From: HXMU1420-13 sp965228545
Lineage (GTDB): Bacteria > Bacteroidota > Rhodothermia > Balneolales > Balneolaceae
Direction: 5' to 3'
Length of the DNA stretch: 64,000 nucleotides
Assembly: GCA_965228545.1 (NCBI GenBank)
Contig: OZ245822.1
Span: 2,604,001-2,668,000, forward strand
The notes beneath the pieces are model-generated. The model did no database searches. It was not told the DNA's origin and saw only the letters and a program-made list of their open reading frames with translations. The position numbers and the translations under genes are program-made. The number at the start of each line of letters is the position of its first letter. Within the stretch, counting starts at the first letter, position 1. This document shows positions 9,377 through 17,142 of the stretch, piece by piece.

Positions 9377-9618
9377 TGAGAGTAGATAGTTCGCTTGAAT
9401 ACTTACTTACGATTATTGCCAGCTTTGAAGTGATCTATAATTATGAAGGAAGAACAAAGGCGGTAGAATACGCGAATTCACTGGATGCAATCCCACGATT
9501 ACTATTGAAGAAGTACGACGAAGTCTGCTCGGCGGAAGAAGATAAATACTTCGCATTGGAACATTACGCGTCAATAATAAGTGGCGAAAATCGCAACGAA
9601 TCGAGCGAGGAAGATTAG
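9376..9618 (+). CDS. Hypothetical small acidic phage protein
   Basis: 80 residues, no recognised family, predicted mostly helical and acidic towards the C-terminus. The ATG overlaps the last base of the transposase stop codon, so it is translationally coupled to the transposase gene and belongs to the early operon. It may be a small DNA-metabolism or regulatory factor, but nothing in the sequence decides this. Confidence 0.6.
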   Translation: MRVDSSLEYLLTIIASFEVIYNYEGRTKAVEYANSLDAIPRLLLKKYDEVCSAEEDKYFALEHYASIISGENRNESSEED

Positions 9619-9672
9619 CCCACAACCAAGGAATTTTGAACTAACACAATCCCGAACCAAAACGATGAAAAC

Positions 9673-9870
9673 ATGACTACAAACTATCATTTAAAGTTGA
9701 TTATAAAGGCCTTAAAAGGCGCTATTGCCATTAAAAATGTGGCGGTAATTGAGGATCTGTTTGAAGAAGCCAAGCAGATAGATCTGGAGGCAGTAAGTGA
9801 TTCGCTGTTTTGCGAATACGACCAATTAGTAGACCAGGCGAATGATCTTTTATTGGAGGCTGCAGCATGA
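9673..9870 (+). CDS. Hypothetical small phage protein
   Basis: 65 residues, all-helical in appearance (repeating hydrophobic and charged residues, many Ala/Leu/Asp/Glu). The family is not recognised. It overlaps the next gene by 4 bp (ATGA), so it is part of the same early operon. The upstream sequence carries the recurring motif CCCGAACCAAAA (see findings). Confidence 0.55.
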   Translation: MTTNYHLKLIIKALKGAIAIKNVAVIEDLFEEAKQIDLEAVSDSLFCEYDQLVDQANDLLLEAAA

Positions 9871-10286
9871 GTGATTCAAAGAAACACCCAACTGGCGAAC
9901 GGTTAAAGCAAATTGCAGAAAACGAATTTAATGGCAATTCCGCAGATCTAGCTAGGAACTTAAATATGAAACCAGGCGGATTTAATAAATATGCTCAAGG
10001 TAATGTACTTCCTGGTGGAATAATAGCCGAACGATTAGCAAAGGCAGGTATAAACCTCAATTGGTTTTACACCGGTGAAGGCTCCATGATGATTGAAAGT
10101 GAAGTTGAGGCGCCCATTAAGGTTACCGGTTCACCGGTTCCAAAGGGGGAAGGATATGAGTTTGCAGAGCAGGTTTTTGCCTTCAACAAAGAAACTCTGG
10201 CGATGTATGTAGCAATAATCACCGACACCTACATGGAAGAAGAGGTTTTAACCAAGTTAGAACTCTTGAACCATCATATAGCCTAA
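9867..10286 (+). CDS. Second CI-type helix-turn-helix regulator
   Basis: A 139-residue protein whose first 75 residues closely parallel the repressor at 6403-6954: NGNSADLARNLNMKPGGFNK here against DGNQSDMSRAMGMSPQGMNP there, both followed by GIN.W...G. The C-terminal part differs and may be an oligomerisation or partner-binding domain. It is expressed with the early genes, between transposase A and ATPase B, which is an unusual place for a repressor-type protein. It could be an anti-repressor, a Cro-like switch factor, or act on a different operator. Confidence 0.7.
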   Translation: MSDSKKHPTGERLKQIAENEFNGNSADLARNLNMKPGGFNKYAQGNVLPGGIIAERLAKAGINLNWFYTGEGSMMIESEVEAPIKVTGSPVPKGEGYEFAEQVFAFNKETLAMYVAIITDTYMEEEVLTKLELLNHHIA

Positions 10287-10296
10287 TCAAAAAGTG

Positions 10297-10329
10297 CCGG
10301 GACTCGAGTCCGACCCAAGAGTCCCGGCG
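10297..10329 (+). promoter_or_regulatory. 10-bp GC-rich hairpin before ATPase B gene
   Basis: GCCGGGACTC (10297-10306) pairs with GAGTCCCGGC (10320-10329). The loop contains TCCGACCCA. No T-run follows. A second hairpin with the same loop motif lies at 14362-14389. This may be a processing or attenuating element inside the early transcript. Confidence 0.5.
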
Positions 10330-10365
10330 TTGAACTAATGAATTAAATGAATAACTCACGTAATT

Positions 10366-11295
10366 ATGAAAAAAGATAAAGCGAATTACATTAGCGAACA
10401 ACGTGAAGCCCTGAGGCAATACCTCGATGACTATGCTTCGGACAAAAACTCACGAAATAGCGCAAGCGCGATCTCTCGAAGTTTAGGCGTTTCTGCCACC
10501 ATGCTTTCCCAGTTTATTAACATGAAGTATCCTGGCGATAATGCCAGCTTGGCCAATAAGATCGAAGCGTTCCTAAAACGGCAAGATGAGCGCACTAATT
10601 ACACCGAGATTTTCCCGGAGGCCTTACCAACCAAAAATGTTCAGCGCATTCATAATTTGTGCCGAATTTGCCACTTAGAAGGCGAAATGGGTGTAATTAC
10701 CGGGGATGCCGGTTTATCGAAAACAACCGGGTTAAAAGCCTACCAACGCAATAATCAAGGCTCGGTAATATTAATCGAAGTAATTCCCGGAACAACAGCA
10801 AAAAACTTAGCCATTCAAATTCATAAAGAATGTGGCTACGACGGGCGTGGAACGCAATGGGACATGTCGCAAGACATCATTGAAAAGCTAAAAAACAGTG
10901 AACGCTTGATCATTATTGACGAGGCGGAGCACTTACCAACTACTGCCTTAGAATTAGCCCGAAGAATTCATGATAAGACGAACATCGGTGTGGTACTAGC
11001 CGGATTACCCAAGTTATTAATGAATTTGCGAGGGCTTAAATCTGATTTCCGCCAGTTGTATTCCCGGATTGGCGTTAAAGCTGAGCTGAAGAATTTGGAG
11101 GAATCCGATGTGAAACTCTTAGTGCAAGCCGCCCAACCAAATAGTAACGGTGCGTGGAAATATTTCTACGAGCAAACACAAAATGGCCGAACACTTTCCA
11201 AACTAATAAAAATGGCCATAAAAGTGTCGAAGACGAACAACCGCCCCATTGATGCGAGTGTGGTTGAAGCGGCAAAAGAATACTTGATTGTTTAG
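10366..11295 (+). CDS. MuB-like AAA+ ATPase, target-DNA activator of transposition
   Basis: ATP-dependent DNA-binding partner of the transposase that selects target DNA and stimulates strand transfer. The 309-residue protein (MuB has 312) starts with a helix-turn-helix domain (about residues 20-75, SAISRSLGVSATMLSQFI). The AAA+ domain follows: Walker A GDAGLSKTT with the lysine at 119, and Walker B LIIIDEAEH with D185. A C-terminal helical region follows. It is in the early operon, 79 bp after the second HTH gene and about 1 kb downstream of transposase A; in Mu, A and B are adjacent. Confidence 0.93.
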   Translation: MKKDKANYISEQREALRQYLDDYASDKNSRNSASAISRSLGVSATMLSQFINMKYPGDNASLANKIEAFLKRQDERTNYTEIFPEALPTKNVQRIHNLCRICHLEGEMGVITGDAGLSKTTGLKAYQRNNQGSVILIEVIPGTTAKNLAIQIHKECGYDGRGTQWDMSQDIIEKLKNSERLIIIDEAEHLPTTALELARRIHDKTNIGVVLAGLPKLLMNLRGLKSDFRQLYSRIGVKAELKNLEESDVKLLVQAAQPNSNGAWKYFYEQTQNGRTLSKLIKMAIKVSKTNNRPIDASVVEAAKEYLIV

Positions 11296-11304
11296 GAGGC
11301 AGCA

Positions 11305-11646
11305 ATGAAAACAATTCTACTAAGTATTGCAGTATTCGCCGTGTTTTATGCGATCGCCAGAATTGTGCGATTGCAACGCACCAAAGCCATTGTTCGCGCC
11401 CTCCGGGCCGAACGCGAAGTACTGAAGGTATTTAACAGCCTGTGGGATGGAAAGCCGCAAAGCAAGGTGTATACCTGGCGAAAGACTCTTCACATTTTGC
11501 AAGCCGATCACCTCTTACTTTCTGAATCCAACTCTAAGAAAAAGGTGCAGTTCGCAAAGAGAAAGCTTGCTGAAGCTGAACGTGAGAATTCGGTCTACGC
11601 CCCCTCTGTTCGAACAAAGCGAACCATTGTATTTGAAACCAGATGA
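11305..11646 (+). CDS. Hypothetical protein with N-terminal membrane segment
   Basis: A 113-residue basic protein. Residues 4-20 (ILLSIAVFAVFYAIARI) form one hydrophobic segment, followed by a long Arg/Lys-rich helical part. No family is recognised. It starts 9 bp after the ATPase B stop, preceded by an AGGAGG-like ribosome site (taggaggcag), so it is in the early operon. Confidence 0.6.
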   Translation: MKTILLSIAVFAVFYAIARIVRLQRTKAIVRALRAEREVLKVFNSLWDGKPQSKVYTWRKTLHILQADHLLLSESNSKKKVQFAKRKLAEAERENSVYAPSVRTKRTIVFETR

Positions 11647-11675
11647 TTCAAATCTAACCCTTAATCAAATATTCT

Positions 11676-12185
11676 ATGCCAAGAAAAAAACCTAAAGTAA
11701 ATGCTCGTCTGGTCACAAACATTGACGAAGCCAACAACGCGCTAAAAGAAATTGCCCTTCGAAATATAGAGCTCTCCCGCATTGATGCCGATGTGGAGGA
11801 AGCGATTGCAAAAATCAAAGAAGAGGCGGAAAAGAAAGCAGCTCCTCTGAAGCACGAAATTGCTGAGTTCGGCAATGGATTGGCTAATTATGCAGAGGCT
11901 AATCGGGAAGAATTATTCCAGAAGAAGAAGTCTGTGCAATTGGTATTCGGAGAGTTTGGCTACCGCCAAAGTACCTCCATTCGCGTGAAAAGTACCGTTC
12001 AGGCTGTAAAAGCCCTGAAAGGACTCGGGCGCCATGAGGCCATCCAGATCAAAGAAACGGTAAATAAAGAAGCCTTACGCACATTCAGCGATGAGGAGCT
12101 TGCCAAAGTGCATTGCTCCAGAAATGTGAAAGATACCTTTTGGTATGAGCCGGCTGAGGAGGAAATCAGCCAGAAACCGAAATAA
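11676..12185 (+). CDS. Gam-like host-nuclease inhibitor (Ku-like DNA end protection)
   Basis: Mu Gam and its relatives bind double-stranded DNA ends as Ku-like dimers and block exonucleases. This 169-residue protein has the family layout: a long N-terminal coiled-coil with IEEAI-type heptads (about residues 15-85) followed by a compact beta domain starting KKKSVQLVFGEFGYRQSTSI. The length matches Mu Gam (174). It sits in the early operon downstream of ATPase B, as in other Mu-like phages. Confidence 0.88.
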   Translation: MPRKKPKVNARLVTNIDEANNALKEIALRNIELSRIDADVEEAIAKIKEEAEKKAAPLKHEIAEFGNGLANYAEANREELFQKKKSVQLVFGEFGYRQSTSIRVKSTVQAVKALKGLGRHEAIQIKETVNKEALRTFSDEELAKVHCSRNVKDTFWYEPAEEEISQKPK

Positions 12186-12276
12186 ATAACGATAGCCCCG
12201 AGCTATTGATTGCTAAAAGAACCCCTCATTTCAGGCGGTGTGATGGCTGCCTGATTTCTTACAAAACCCGGAACCA

Positions 12277-12516
12277 ATGACTAAGCGAGAAACACTACGT
12301 AACGACATATTATCGATGATTAAAGCAACGCAGGTGGAAAATGTGAGTGTAGAAACTCTCGAGCAATGGGGCGAATTCTTGAATTCTATTGCCGATGATA
12401 TTTTTGCACTCAGCCTCGATCAACGCGGTGAACAGGTGTACAGCGATAAAGTAATCCTGGAGAAAGTTCGAGAACTGGCCGCCGCTTGTGTGCAATGTTT
12501 GGAGGAAAACCTATGA
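12277..12516 (+). CDS. Hypothetical small phage protein
   Basis: 79 residues, mostly helical, acidic, no recognised family. The start follows the motif cccggaaccaATG, one of several early genes with this leader. The end overlaps the GemA start by 4 bp (ATGA), so the two are translationally coupled. Confidence 0.6.
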   Translation: MTKRETLRNDILSMIKATQVENVSVETLEQWGEFLNSIADDIFALSLDQRGEQVYSDKVILEKVRELAAACVQCLEENL

Positions 12517-13064
12517 AACCCGCCAACAACGCCCAGAAAGCTAAGCTACATATTGCCAAAGCAGAGTTGAAGCTCTCCAGAGAAGAATATGAGGCGTTTA
12601 TGGCTCCCTATGGAGTGAGCTCTTCGAAGGACTTAAGCTTTCATCAGGCGCAAGAATTACTGGAAACATTCAAAAAGCACGGATGGAAACCGAAGCCTAA
12701 GAAAAGACCGGCGCAGCATTCTTCGAGCCGTGATCAAGGCTGGGGAGCTCAAAAGTATGAGTATCTACGGCCCCGGCCCGATGAAATGGCTGATCCAATT
12801 CAACTACGCCTTGCTGAAGTTCTCTGGAGAATCGTTGCGCGAAACCCATCTGATAAGTCCTTGCTTGGGTTTGTGCACCGCCAAACGAAGGTGAAAAACC
12901 TCACTTGGCTCACGAAAAAGCAGATTTGTGCGGTGTTATGTGGCCTTCAGGATATGTATGGAAAGTGCAGCACTGAGCAAATTACCAATCGACAATCCTT
13001 GCTTAAGCCTTGGCAACGGGAGATGATTACTACCAACTTGAACCAAATAATTTATATGCGATGA
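12513..13064 (+). CDS. GemA-like regulatory protein (Mu gp16 family)
   Basis: The family is found in Mu-type early regions, where GemA affects host gyrase and replication functions. The 183-residue product starts MKPANNAQKAKLHIAKAELK, matching the family's N-terminal helix pair. A KPKPKKRP linker and a C-terminal domain with IVARNPSDKSLLGFVHRQTK follow. The ATG at 12513 was chosen over an in-frame start 9 codons upstream because it gives the usual N-terminus and a 4-bp overlap with the preceding gene. It overlaps the Mor-like gene by 4 bp. Confidence 0.82.
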   Translation: MKPANNAQKAKLHIAKAELKLSREEYEAFMAPYGVSSSKDLSFHQAQELLETFKKHGWKPKPKKRPAQHSSSRDQGWGAQKYEYLRPRPDEMADPIQLRLAEVLWRIVARNPSDKSLLGFVHRQTKVKNLTWLTKKQICAVLCGLQDMYGKCSTEQITNRQSLLKPWQREMITTNLNQIIYMR

Positions 13065-13387
13065 GTGATTTAGCCTGGATCAAAGACTTAGACGATCCGC
13101 ATCAATTCTTGGATAAAGACCTGCAAATCGTATTCGAACGCTGTGGTATGGATACCGTAATTAATCTACTTACAGGCGTTCCTTCTATAAATGTATACGT
13201 GAGTAAAGCAAGTGTTACCCGCGCGCAAAAAGAATACGTTCGACAGCACTTTTCCGGGAATAACCACAAAGAATTAGCTGTAAAACTAGGGTGTAGTGAA
13301 CAGCAAGTGCGCAATTTTCATGATCAGATACGAAAGGAAATGCAGGCGAAGAAGCCTAATAAAGATCAAATGAAATTAGCGATATGA
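13061..13387 (+). CDS. Mor/C-family transcriptional activator
   Basis: In Mu, Mor turns on the middle promoter and its homologue C turns on the late promoters. This 108-residue protein has the family pattern: an N-terminal dimerisation part with FERCGMDTVINLLTGVPSINVYVSKA, then a C-terminal HTH (about residues 70-100, HKELAVKLGCSEQQVRNFHDQ). The start at 13061 overlaps the GemA stop (ATGA). It is the best candidate for switching on the head and tail operons; the dyad at 28455-28471 between those operons is a possible target. Confidence 0.85.
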   Translation: MSDLAWIKDLDDPHQFLDKDLQIVFERCGMDTVINLLTGVPSINVYVSKASVTRAQKEYVRQHFSGNNHKELAVKLGCSEQQVRNFHDQIRKEMQAKKPNKDQMKLAI

Positions 13388-13662
13388 TCATCACTCGCCA
13401 TGCATATAAACGTGGAAAAGAGCGCTTGGGATTAAACCGAAAAGCGATCAAACGCATGGGTCAGAAGGCGTTGAAAGAAGGTGAAAACCATAAAGACGCT
13501 AAAGGAGCATTCAAACGGTATCTGGATAGTGTGTATTTCAGTCACCGGAATGCCAACAATTTAAAGGTATATGGCCATCACATTTATCTGTTCAGGGATT
13601 CTACGCTCATCACGATTTACCATGTACCGAGCAAATTTATTAAGCATTTAACTTTGGATTAA
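13384..13662 (+). CDS. Hypothetical basic protein, possibly RelE/DUF4258-like fold
   Basis: 92 residues, strongly basic. The opening IITRHAYKRGKERLGL and a beta-rich C-terminus with LKVYGHHIYLFRDSTLITIYHVP recall small toxin-like RNA-binding folds (DUF4258/BrnT type, where HAxxRxxER is a hallmark). I could not see a dedicated antitoxin beside it, so this is only a resemblance. It overlaps the preceding activator gene by 4 bp. Confidence 0.5.
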   Translation: MIITRHAYKRGKERLGLNRKAIKRMGQKALKEGENHKDAKGAFKRYLDSVYFSHRNANNLKVYGHHIYLFRDSTLITIYHVPSKFIKHLTLD

Positions 13663-13664
13663 GC

Positions 13665-13865
13665 ATGAGCAGAGTCATCTATATCGGAAGAACACTAGCT
13701 AAAACACATTTACAGAGCTTGATTAAAGCGCTAGAAGAACGCAATGAAACCATTGTCATTGTGCCGGAATCCGGAGTGATAGATTTAAAAGAGGCTTTGA
13801 AAAAGCGAGTTCCAAAACAGGCGAATTTATTCCCAAACCCTAAACCTAGTTACTATGACAGATAA
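13665..13865 (+). CDS. Hypothetical small phage protein
   Basis: 66 residues with a beta-alpha-beta look (RVIYIGRTLAKTHLQSLIKAL then ETIVIVPESG). No family is recognised. It lies 2 bp after the preceding gene and overlaps the following metallopeptidase-like gene by 11 bp, so it is expressed within the early/middle operon. Confidence 0.55.
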   Translation: MSRVIYIGRTLAKTHLQSLIKALEERNETIVIVPESGVIDLKEALKKRVPKQANLFPNPKPSYYDR

Positions 13866-14346
13866 CGACTACATCCCCTCTGAAGAGGCTGTTGCTGCGG
13901 ATAAGCAGCTTATGGAATCTCCGGAGTTAGAAACCTTGGCTAAGCAAGTAATTGCTGAGCATAAACTTGAATTCGGTCCGGCTGAAATCGGCTATTTCTT
14001 AGTGTATCCAAACATCTCAAAGCAACGTGCTGCAAAGTGCATGCTTGCCACACGAGAAGTAAAGTACTATTCCGGGAATGATTACCTGATCGAAATATCC
14101 GGCGAGTTGTACGATATGCTCGATGAACGAACAAAAAAGCTCATGATTTTGCATGAGTTGATGCACTTGGATCCTACTTTTAAGAGTAAGACTCAAGAAT
14201 GGAAAATGGCCCTTAGAAAGCCTGATTTCTCAGATTTCTACGCAATTAACGACAAGTTTGGCAATGAGTGGTACAAAACCATTCAAGCAACGGCATCTTC
14301 TCTGTACGATTTGGATCCAAAACAAGAAAGCCGGGTGTGTTTATAG
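13855..14346 (+). CDS. Putative phage metallopeptidase-like protein
   Basis: A 163-residue protein with a zinc-binding HELMH signature (KLMILHELMHLDPTFKS, about residues 98-114) preceded by a small beta sheet. This is the layout of the putative phage metallopeptidase family found in many temperate phages, whose substrate is unknown. It is the last gene before a strong hairpin terminator at 14362, so it probably ends one early transcription unit. No signal peptide is present, so a cytoplasmic role is likely. Confidence 0.7.
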   Translation: MTDNDYIPSEEAVAADKQLMESPELETLAKQVIAEHKLEFGPAEIGYFLVYPNISKQRAAKCMLATREVKYYSGNDYLIEISGELYDMLDERTKKLMILHELMHLDPTFKSKTQEWKMALRKPDFSDFYAINDKFGNEWYKTIQATASSLYDLDPKQESRVCL

Positions 14347-14361
14347 CACCTGGTAACTAGG

Positions 14362-14397
14362 CCCGCTCTCATCCGACCCAGAGAGCGGGTTCATTTT
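14362..14397 (+). terminator. Probable terminator after metallopeptidase gene
   Basis: CCCGCTCTC (14362-14370) pairs with GAGAGCGGG (14381-14389), followed by ttcattttt. The loop ATCCGACCCA shares TCCGACCCA with the hairpin at 10297-10329. Confidence 0.7.
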
Positions 14398-14417
14398 TCA
14401 CCTAATGAACTGATGAT

Positions 14418-14759
14418 ATGCATTACATTAAACACGAATACAAAGGAGTGGTATCCGGAAGATGGTATAAAATTGATCACCAACGACATGTACGTTTCAC
14501 CATCGAAAATCACCACCATGAATATACTTTTGTAGCCACCAAAGGCTATGGAATGGCGAAAAATGGCAAAGAACCTCGACAATCATGTGCCATGCGAATC
14601 GAAAACAGAGGTACACTGCGAGCTGCCGAGAAAAGCTACAATCGGGCCGTGAAAGAATACCTTCACAAATATCCGATGATGGTTCAAAAGTTGCAGGAGC
14701 CGCTTCCTGAAGCCTCGGATAAACCCGCCTTTCTAAAACTTGCCGGAGGCTTAGGATGA
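14418..14759 (+). CDS. Hypothetical phage protein
   Basis: 113 residues, basic, His-rich in the first half, probably a beta-rich N-terminus followed by helices. No family is recognised. It is the first gene after the terminator at 14362, so it may have its own promoter in the short gap. It overlaps the next gene by 4 bp (ATGA). Confidence 0.55.
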   Translation: MHYIKHEYKGVVSGRWYKIDHQRHVRFTIENHHHEYTFVATKGYGMAKNGKEPRQSCAMRIENRGTLRAAEKSYNRAVKEYLHKYPMMVQKLQEPLPEASDKPAFLKLAGGLG

Positions 14760-15115
14760 ATTATAATCAAGTAATAGCTGTACTTCACCAACTCGAATTC
14801 AATCACTTTGGAGTAAACTTTCAATTTTTCTTGCAAGAAAAAGGTGATGGATTTTTACTACAAGTTGGTGCCGAGCTGCCTTGCAATGTAACTAGTGTTG
14901 TTCAATTGCAAAAAGGCGGCAAGTACTATCTATCATCCCATGCGATTAAAACAGAGGTTGTATTTAAAGCACTAAAAGCGTGTTTAGATTTTGTTGAACA
15001 CGAAGCTAGAGAAGGCTTTACCTATCGAGGTGTACCTATTGCTTTCCCTCATTTACACATTGATGAGCTCAAAGACTTTGTAAATCAAGCTCAAATTGCT
15101 CTTCGAGAAGATTAA
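14756..15115 (+). CDS. Hypothetical phage protein
   Basis: 119 residues, mixed alpha/beta, with no cysteine motif apart from one CNVT and one CLDF, and no recognised family. It is translationally coupled to the preceding gene by a 4-bp overlap. Confidence 0.55.
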   Translation: MNYNQVIAVLHQLEFNHFGVNFQFFLQEKGDGFLLQVGAELPCNVTSVVQLQKGGKYYLSSHAIKTEVVFKALKACLDFVEHEAREGFTYRGVPIAFPHLHIDELKDFVNQAQIALRED

Positions 15116-15144
15116 TAATCCAACATTAAAAAACCCGAAATACC

Positions 15145-15408
15145 ATGTCTGATTTTGAATTTAAAACTTCTATTCCTGAAGATGAAGTACCTCCTAAAAG
15201 TAGAGGATCAAGTAAGTATATGCCGATTGTTGAAAATATGGATCTACTTGAGATAGGTGATAATGGTCTGCATTTAGTAGCGCCAAAATATCATGTACTT
15301 ACGCAAGTAAAAAAATTAGCTACCTCACATTTACCTAAAAAAGTGTTCCAATACATACAACGCCAAAAAGAAGATGGCGTACACATTTATATCTATAGAA
15401 AGCAGTAA
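15145..15408 (+). CDS. Hypothetical small phage protein, possibly DNA-associated
   Basis: 87 residues. The pattern of a conserved Tyr-Pro-like start, a GD turn, then a basic helix ending in a strand (KEDGVHIYIYRKQ) resembles a very common uncharacterised phage family that ends in DGVRVWR. The resemblance is by eye only. The leader aaaacccgaaataccATG carries a variant of the recurring CCCGAA motif. Confidence 0.5.
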   Translation: MSDFEFKTSIPEDEVPPKSRGSSKYMPIVENMDLLEIGDNGLHLVAPKYHVLTQVKKLATSHLPKKVFQYIQRQKEDGVHIYIYRKQ

Positions 15409-15418
15409 TCATAGGATT

Positions 15419-15916
15419 ATGACTAGAACCATAAAAAAAAGGACCCAAACCAAGCAGCTTCTCTCCCCCGAACAATGGAAGCAGCTTGAAGAAAATATTC
15501 GGCCTTATTCCATGGGTTACGTTTTGATAGACGGAATCCCTTTTTCCTTCAATGAATCGCGACGTGGTAACTCCATTGTTATTGAATTCTATATAGCTGG
15601 TTGGCACTATGGAAAATGGGGAATGCGTAATCATCGCTTTCAGAAATACTTTTTTCAGGCCTCTGGTTGGCTGCTAAAGAAAAAACAACGAGATGAGAGT
15701 TACCGATTTTGGAAGAAATTTAACGGAAAGAAGTATGCCGATGAGTGGCTCGCAAAACAGCGATATCATTACTCAAAGCCGTACTTTGGGAGTTTCCGAT
15801 CGCTTAAATCTCATCTGAACAAAGTAGCCGATTCGATAGAGCTAATCACTCCAGAACAGTACAAAAAGTTAGCTGAAGAATATAAAGATCAGCATCCGGA
15901 GGACTTTTCAAACTAA
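15419..15916 (+). CDS. Hypothetical basic phage protein
   Basis: 165 residues, rich in Lys, Tyr, Trp and Phe. No family is recognised. The start at 15419 (MTRTIKKRTQTK) was preferred to an in-frame start at 15374 because the latter would overlap the preceding gene by 35 bp. The stop overlaps the start of the DUF2786-type gene by 1 bp. Confidence 0.55.
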   Translation: MTRTIKKRTQTKQLLSPEQWKQLEENIRPYSMGYVLIDGIPFSFNESRRGNSIVIEFYIAGWHYGKWGMRNHRFQKYFFQASGWLLKKKQRDESYRFWKKFNGKKYADEWLAKQRYHYSKPYFGSFRSLKSHLNKVADSIELITPEQYKKLAEEYKDQHPEDFSN

Positions 15917-16590
15917 TGAGTAAAACTAACCCACAAATGGATTTGTTTAAAAGTGAGGCCAATACCCGCGTAAAACGCCAAATTGCTAGCTTAATGGCCT
16001 TGGCCGAGGGAGGTTCAACACCCGGAGAACGAAAGGCAGCCAAAAAAGCCATGGAGCGATTGATTTCTAAGTATCAGCTGGATGTTTCCACCCTCGATGA
16101 AATTACGCGTGACCATTGCGACTTTTCGTGGACCTCACAACTAGAAATACACCTGTTTGCCTATATCTGTGCGTATTTCTTAGAACGAGAAGATTATCAT
16201 ATCGAGCAAAGAAACTGGAAAAATGTTGACGGTGAATTGTATCATGCACGGGTGCTTTCCATTAAGTTAGATCAGCTGGAACGTGTTACCATAGAATGCG
16301 CCTATGAATACTTTCGCCGGCACATGAAAAAAGAATACCAAAAATTAGTAACTCCTCAGCTGAAGCGATGCCGGAAGCCGAAGACCAGAAAAGCAAAGAA
16401 AGCAAAGTTAGATCCGGTATTTTTCGAACAGTATATCATTGCCAGTAACCTCGTGAGGCCAGATAATCTTAAGGAAACCGATTTTGATGCCATGAGTAAA
16501 GCTGAACTACAACAACTTGTCTCCATGCACGGCATAGAAGGTGGTGAGTTTAACCGGCAAGTTGGCAATGGATTGTATTTGGAGGCTTAA
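15916..16590 (+). CDS. DUF2786-domain phage protein
   Basis: A 224-residue protein whose N-terminal 55 residues (RQIASLMALAEGGSTPGERKAAKKAMERLISKYQLD) match the DUF2786 pattern seen in Mu-like and other phages. A helical C-terminal part has a very basic stretch (RCRKPKTRKAKKAK). The biochemical function of the family is not established. It sits in a tightly packed run of small genes. Confidence 0.72.
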   Translation: MSKTNPQMDLFKSEANTRVKRQIASLMALAEGGSTPGERKAAKKAMERLISKYQLDVSTLDEITRDHCDFSWTSQLEIHLFAYICAYFLEREDYHIEQRNWKNVDGELYHARVLSIKLDQLERVTIECAYEYFRRHMKKEYQKLVTPQLKRCRKPKTRKAKKAKLDPVFFEQYIIASNLVRPDNLKETDFDAMSKAELQQLVSMHGIEGGEFNRQVGNGLYLEA

Positions 16591-16591
16591 A

Positions 16592-16762
16592 ATGACAACT
16601 AAAGTTTACATTATTGGCCTCCTTTTTCTAGTCTTGTTTTGCCTAATAGTGGCAACGTTGGTGCATGTGCTCTCAACACAATACGATCGGGCAATATTTA
16701 CACTTTTATTATTTCTTTGGCTACGTTTTGAAATATTTCAAAGTAAGCAAGTTCAGTTTTGA
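16592..16762 (+). CDS. Small membrane protein
   Basis: 56 residues starting MTTKVYIIGLLFLVLFCL, with two hydrophobic segments (about residues 4-24 and 32-46). The start was placed at 16592, one base after the preceding stop, instead of an overlapping in-frame start at 16541. It could be a holin-like or exclusion-type protein, but no family is recognised. Confidence 0.5.
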   Translation: MTTKVYIIGLLFLVLFCLIVATLVHVLSTQYDRAIFTLLLFLWLRFEIFQSKQVQF

Positions 16763-17055
16763 TGAATACCGAAGTAAAACAAATCGTCATCACCGCACAT
16801 CAAACTGCGCTGAATAAAGGCAAAGACCGGTATAAAACCACCTTTATTCATGAGCTTTTAACAGCCCTTGAAAGCCACTTTAAAACCACATTAACAAAGA
16901 AATTACAAACTGATTTTGCCAACGGCATTTGGCAAACCGAAGAACGTTGGAGCAATTACCGGGGCAAGCGCTTAACTACCGGTGAGTTCCTGAAAATGGT
17001 TACTAGCTATTCTGAATTTTTCTTCAAAAAGGTGAAATTGGGGATACAAAGTTAA
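16762..17055 (+). CDS. Hypothetical phage protein
   Basis: 97 residues, predicted helical and basic. No family is recognised. The ATG at 16762 overlaps the preceding stop (TGATG), so translation is coupled. Confidence 0.5.
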   Translation: MNTEVKQIVITAHQTALNKGKDRYKTTFIHELLTALESHFKTTLTKKLQTDFANGIWQTEERWSNYRGKRLTTGEFLKMVTSYSEFFFKKVKLGIQS

Positions 17056-17142
17056 GCAACACTCAAGGTTAAAATTCCGTTAGAAACTTTCGGTAAATGC
17101 ATTATTTTCATAGAAAGACATTTATTCCGGGATAACAGCACT

